In this document: positions 62,270 to 64,000 of the stretch, piece after piece
Layout: every line of letters begins with the position of its first letter
How positions within the stretch are numbered: position 1 is the first letter of the stretch
Assembly (NCBI RefSeq): GCF_009295825.1
Contig: NZ_WHKF01000011.1
Location: forward strand, 1 to 64,000
Reading direction: 5' to 3'
DNA from: Marinifilum sp. N1E240
Lineage (GTDB): Bacteria > Bacteroidota > Bacteroidia > Bacteroidales > Marinifilaceae
DNA: 64,000 bases
Notes under the pieces: model-generated
What the model was told of the DNA's origin: nothing
The model's database searches: none
Seen by the model: the letters and a program-made list of their open reading frames with translations, nothing else
Position numbers and translations under genes: made by a program

Positions 62270-62411
62270 AAATAAAAATTAATAGCCCATGAAGCCTTTA
62301 AGTAATTTAGGATACCGTTCCAATATAGTCTCCACAATAAAAAAATACTTTAAAACACTCATGTGTGTAAAAAAATGACTTTTCTGTAAGCTCTAATTAT
62401 AAAAAATCTAC

Positions 62412-62741
62412 TTATAAAAAAGCATGTGAGGAAATCGAGATGATTAATAGCGTTACAAAGACAATAGCCATTAGAGCCTCTCTCCTTAGTATTGTCCCTT
62501 TGGCCTTAGTCAAATGATTAATTAATGCTTTTCTATTGAATATTACATGAAAGATTGCCAGTATAAAAAACAAAATTCCAGCACTATTGTGAAAAGTCAT
62601 CCAAAACTCTCTTATGGGAGTTAGTTCCTCCAATTGTAATTCATGATTTATAAATCCTGAAAGTGGTAAACTCAGTCCACTTAAAAAAAGCCCTATAGAA
62701 CAAAAGCTTCTATAATTAAATTTTCTTTCTACTCTCTCCAT
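62412..62741 (-). CDS. DUF4405-like small membrane protein
   Basis: A 109-residue membrane protein with three predicted helices (about 15-30, 46-66 and 88-106). The middle of the chain reads FWMTFHNSAGILFFILAIFHVIFNRKALI, with two His residues about 14 apart, like the heme ligands of cytochrome-b-type DUF4405 proteins. The start is supported by GGGGGAG just upstream of the ATG. It probably carries electrons or heme in the membrane. It lies just upstream of no other gene in its direction, and it follows the integrase region, convergent with it. Confidence 0.7.
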   Translation of the reverse strand: MERVERKFNYRSFCSIGLFLSGLSLPLSGFINHELQLEELTPIREFWMTFHNSAGILFFILAIFHVIFNRKALINHLTKAKGTILRREALMAIVFVTLLIISISSHAFL

Positions 62742-62828
62742 CTCTACTCCCCCTACAATTCTTTAATGCTTATTTTTTTTTAATTAATCGAATCCATTTC
62801 TGGTTCTTATTGGTCGCTTAATCGATGC

Positions 62829-63812
62829 TTACTTACCAAATGGAAGAATTGAGATACCTACTTTAAAGTAGCCTGTCATATCTTGACTATTGGTATAAAT
62901 CTCATCGCCTGATGCATCACCCTTTTCCATTAAATTACTATTTATGATATTCTGCACACCGCCTTGAAAGCTTCCTATTAGGAATTTGTTTATACGGTGT
63001 TCGTATTTAAAACCAGTTTTTATCTCTAGTTGACTGTATTCCAACAAATCTTCGCCTGGTCCTTCATTTTCAACATAAAATCCAGTATTACCAAATGTAC
63101 TTCCTAATGATAATCGACCATTTTTACCTATAGGTCGTTGGAATAATAGTCTGTCTGGAATTAACATATCCATTTCCCATTTAGAGTTTTTAAACTTATG
63201 ACTCCACATAAGTGTTGGTATTAAAGGATACGGCTGCGATGAATCTAAAAAGCCCATTAATCCAAGACCAAAAACCGTTCTCTCAGTTCTCTTCAACATA
63301 AAGGAGAATCCCAAAGATCCTTTAAGGCGAGCAAATTCTTTCTCAGTTCCATCTGCTTTAATAGATCCCATATACAGGATAGGCTTATTAAATAGTTGCG
63401 AAAAATGCATCATTTTAATTTCAGCAGCGAGGTAATGAAAATCGGCTGTTCCATTACGTTCAAAATAGGTAGGACTTAGGTTACTTGGGACATCATCGAA
63501 CTCAAATCTATTGAATTGATAATTTCCTGAGGCTATAATATGCCACTTATTCTTTCTGTAGATAGGAATATTTACGGTCGCATTAAATTTCTCTTGGTTC
63601 TTAATTTCTGCATCTTGATATTTCTCATCAAACAATTCAGAATCAAAATCTCTATTTAAGCTTTGAGAGTATTCAAAGTTAAAGAGTCTTTCTTGTGGAA
63701 ATTTTTCTTGGATCTTTTGTATGGTCTCTTTTTTAAGGGATTCGTCATTTTGCTGTGCGTTAGCAAGAATAGAAACTAAAAGTAGTAAGACTGCGATTAT
63801 TGTGTTCTTCAT
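62829..63812 (-). CDS. DUF6268-like outer-membrane beta-barrel protein
   Basis: A 327-residue exported protein starting at the ATG at 63810-63812 (MKNTIIAVLLLLVSILANAQ, signal peptide). A longer frame begins in the promoter region and is rejected. The mature protein is a barrel-like beta structure with many aromatic and amphipathic strands (for example GNYQFNRFEFDDVP, GFSFMLKRTERTVFGLGLM and YFKVGISILPFGK at the end). It resembles the DUF6268 family of Bacteroidota outer-membrane proteins. The FNR-like palindrome at 63874-63889 is about 62 bases upstream and the Crp/Fnr gene is next. Confidence 0.65.
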   Translation of the reverse strand: MKNTIIAVLLLLVSILANAQQNDESLKKETIQKIQEKFPQERLFNFEYSQSLNRDFDSELFDEKYQDAEIKNQEKFNATVNIPIYRKNKWHIIASGNYQFNRFEFDDVPSNLSPTYFERNGTADFHYLAAEIKMMHFSQLFNKPILYMGSIKADGTEKEFARLKGSLGFSFMLKRTERTVFGLGLMGFLDSSQPYPLIPTLMWSHKFKNSKWEMDMLIPDRLLFQRPIGKNGRLSLGSTFGNTGFYVENEGPGEDLLEYSQLEIKTGFKYEHRINKFLIGSFQGGVQNIINSNLMEKGDASGDEIYTNSQDMTGYFKVGISILPFGK

Positions 63813-63873
63813 TATGACATCGTTATTTAGTTGTAAATATGATGCAAAATAAAGGTGTGGAAAATGGTTATGC

Positions 63874-63889
63874 ATTGACTTTCGTCAAT
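63874..63889. promoter_or_regulatory. FNR-like palindrome ATTGAC-N4-GTCAAT
   Basis: ATTGAC at 63874-63879, TTTC, GTCAAT at 63884-63889, a perfect inverted repeat of Crp/Fnr form. It lies between the Crp/Fnr gene fragment and the DUF6268 gene, 62 bases upstream of the latter. The distance from its centre to a TATTTTG box (near 63845-63851) is close to that of the site at 9276. It is likely recognised by the adjacent regulator. Confidence 0.55.
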
Positions 63890-63926
63890 AACAACTATTC
63901 GTATCTCTTTAAAAATGTTAAAAATT

Positions 63927-64000
63927 TTAAATTCGCTTTCTTAATCGACTTAAACTTTCGGCACTGATACCTAAGAAAGAGGCTATCATGTATTGGGGTA
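63927..64000 (-). CDS. Crp/Fnr-family regulator, C-terminal fragment (cut by window end)
   Basis: The last 24 codons of a gene running out of the window: PQYMIASFLGISAESLSRLRKRI then TAA. IASFLGISAESLSRLRK is a typical recognition helix of cyclic-nucleotide-binding/Crp-type regulators in Bacteroidota. The upstream part lies beyond 64000. It is on the same strand as, and directly upstream of, the DUF6268 gene, with an FNR-like site between them. Confidence 0.8.
   Translation of the reverse strand, partial: PQYMIASFLGISAESLSRLRKRI

Overview
The window reads as a chromosomal segment of a low-G+C, probably anaerobic marine or sediment member of the Bacteroidota, most likely order Marinilabiliales (Labilibaculum/Marinifilum/Ancylomarina-like; this rank is inference). 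The support is a gliding-motility/type IX secretion C-terminal domain at 9486-11774, a DUF5686 carboxypeptidase-regulatory outer-membrane protein, a fused aspartokinase-homoserine dehydrogenase, LytTR and Crp/Fnr regulators, and promoters of the Bacteroidota form TTTG-N18..20-TAnnTTTG in front of both tRNA genes.

Layout. 1-2040 is gene-poor: one lipoprotein gene flanked by inverted repeats, then an array of eleven 44-bp tandem units. 2041-5592 holds an HD hydrolase, a GNAT-like/J-domain-like gene pair and a GPP34-family protein. 5737-9215 is a four-gene minus-strand operon of a small zinc-ribbon protein, an ABC ATPase with an N-terminal DUF1858-like helical region, a HypB/UreG-like GTPase and a cytosolic periplasmic-binding-protein-like protein that also starts with a DUF1858-like region. 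There is no permease, and a Crp/Fnr-type palindrome sits about 41 bp upstream of the predicted start of transcription. This is my best candidate for an undescribed system. 9486-16255 holds a secreted adhesin-like protein, an ABC-2 exporter, a Crp/Fnr regulator and a flavodiiron protein. 16313-33794 is housekeeping plus envelope genes: paired beta-barrel proteins, aspartate aminotransferase, DEAD-box helicase, a PAS-rich histidine kinase, HtpG, a second ABC exporter and a DUF5686 protein. 34371-42734 is a minus-strand block of peptidases, an aminotransferase, a LytTR regulator, TrmH and HU.

43153-48229 is the threonine operon thrA-thrB-thrC preceded by a threonine-rich leader peptide (attenuator). 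51172-55345 is a molybdenum/tungsten cofactor operon (MobB-like, MoeA, short MoaA, MoaC, MOSC-MogA fusion). It is preceded by what looks like a Moco-type riboswitch and a terminator hairpin whose 3' arm also contains the Shine-Dalgarno sequence of the first gene. 55833-59575 encodes a 12S-like carboxyltransferase, a 62-residue small protein and a 5S-like carboxyltransferase fused to a biotin carrier, which together could make a soluble methylmalonyl-CoA:pyruvate transcarboxylase or the soluble part of a decarboxylase. tRNA-Ser(UGA) and tRNA-Ser(GGA) bracket that operon.

From 60674 rightward the context looks acquired: a tyrosine recombinase lies directly beside tRNA-Ser(GGA), with repeated short motifs between them, followed by a DUF4405 membrane protein, a DUF6268 beta-barrel protein, an FNR-like palindrome and the C-terminus of a Crp/Fnr regulator cut by the window edge. 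The metabolic picture (flavodiiron protein, pterin cofactor synthesis, methylmalonyl-CoA carboxyltransfer, two or three Crp/Fnr circuits) suits a fermentative anaerobe that meets oxygen and nitric oxide.
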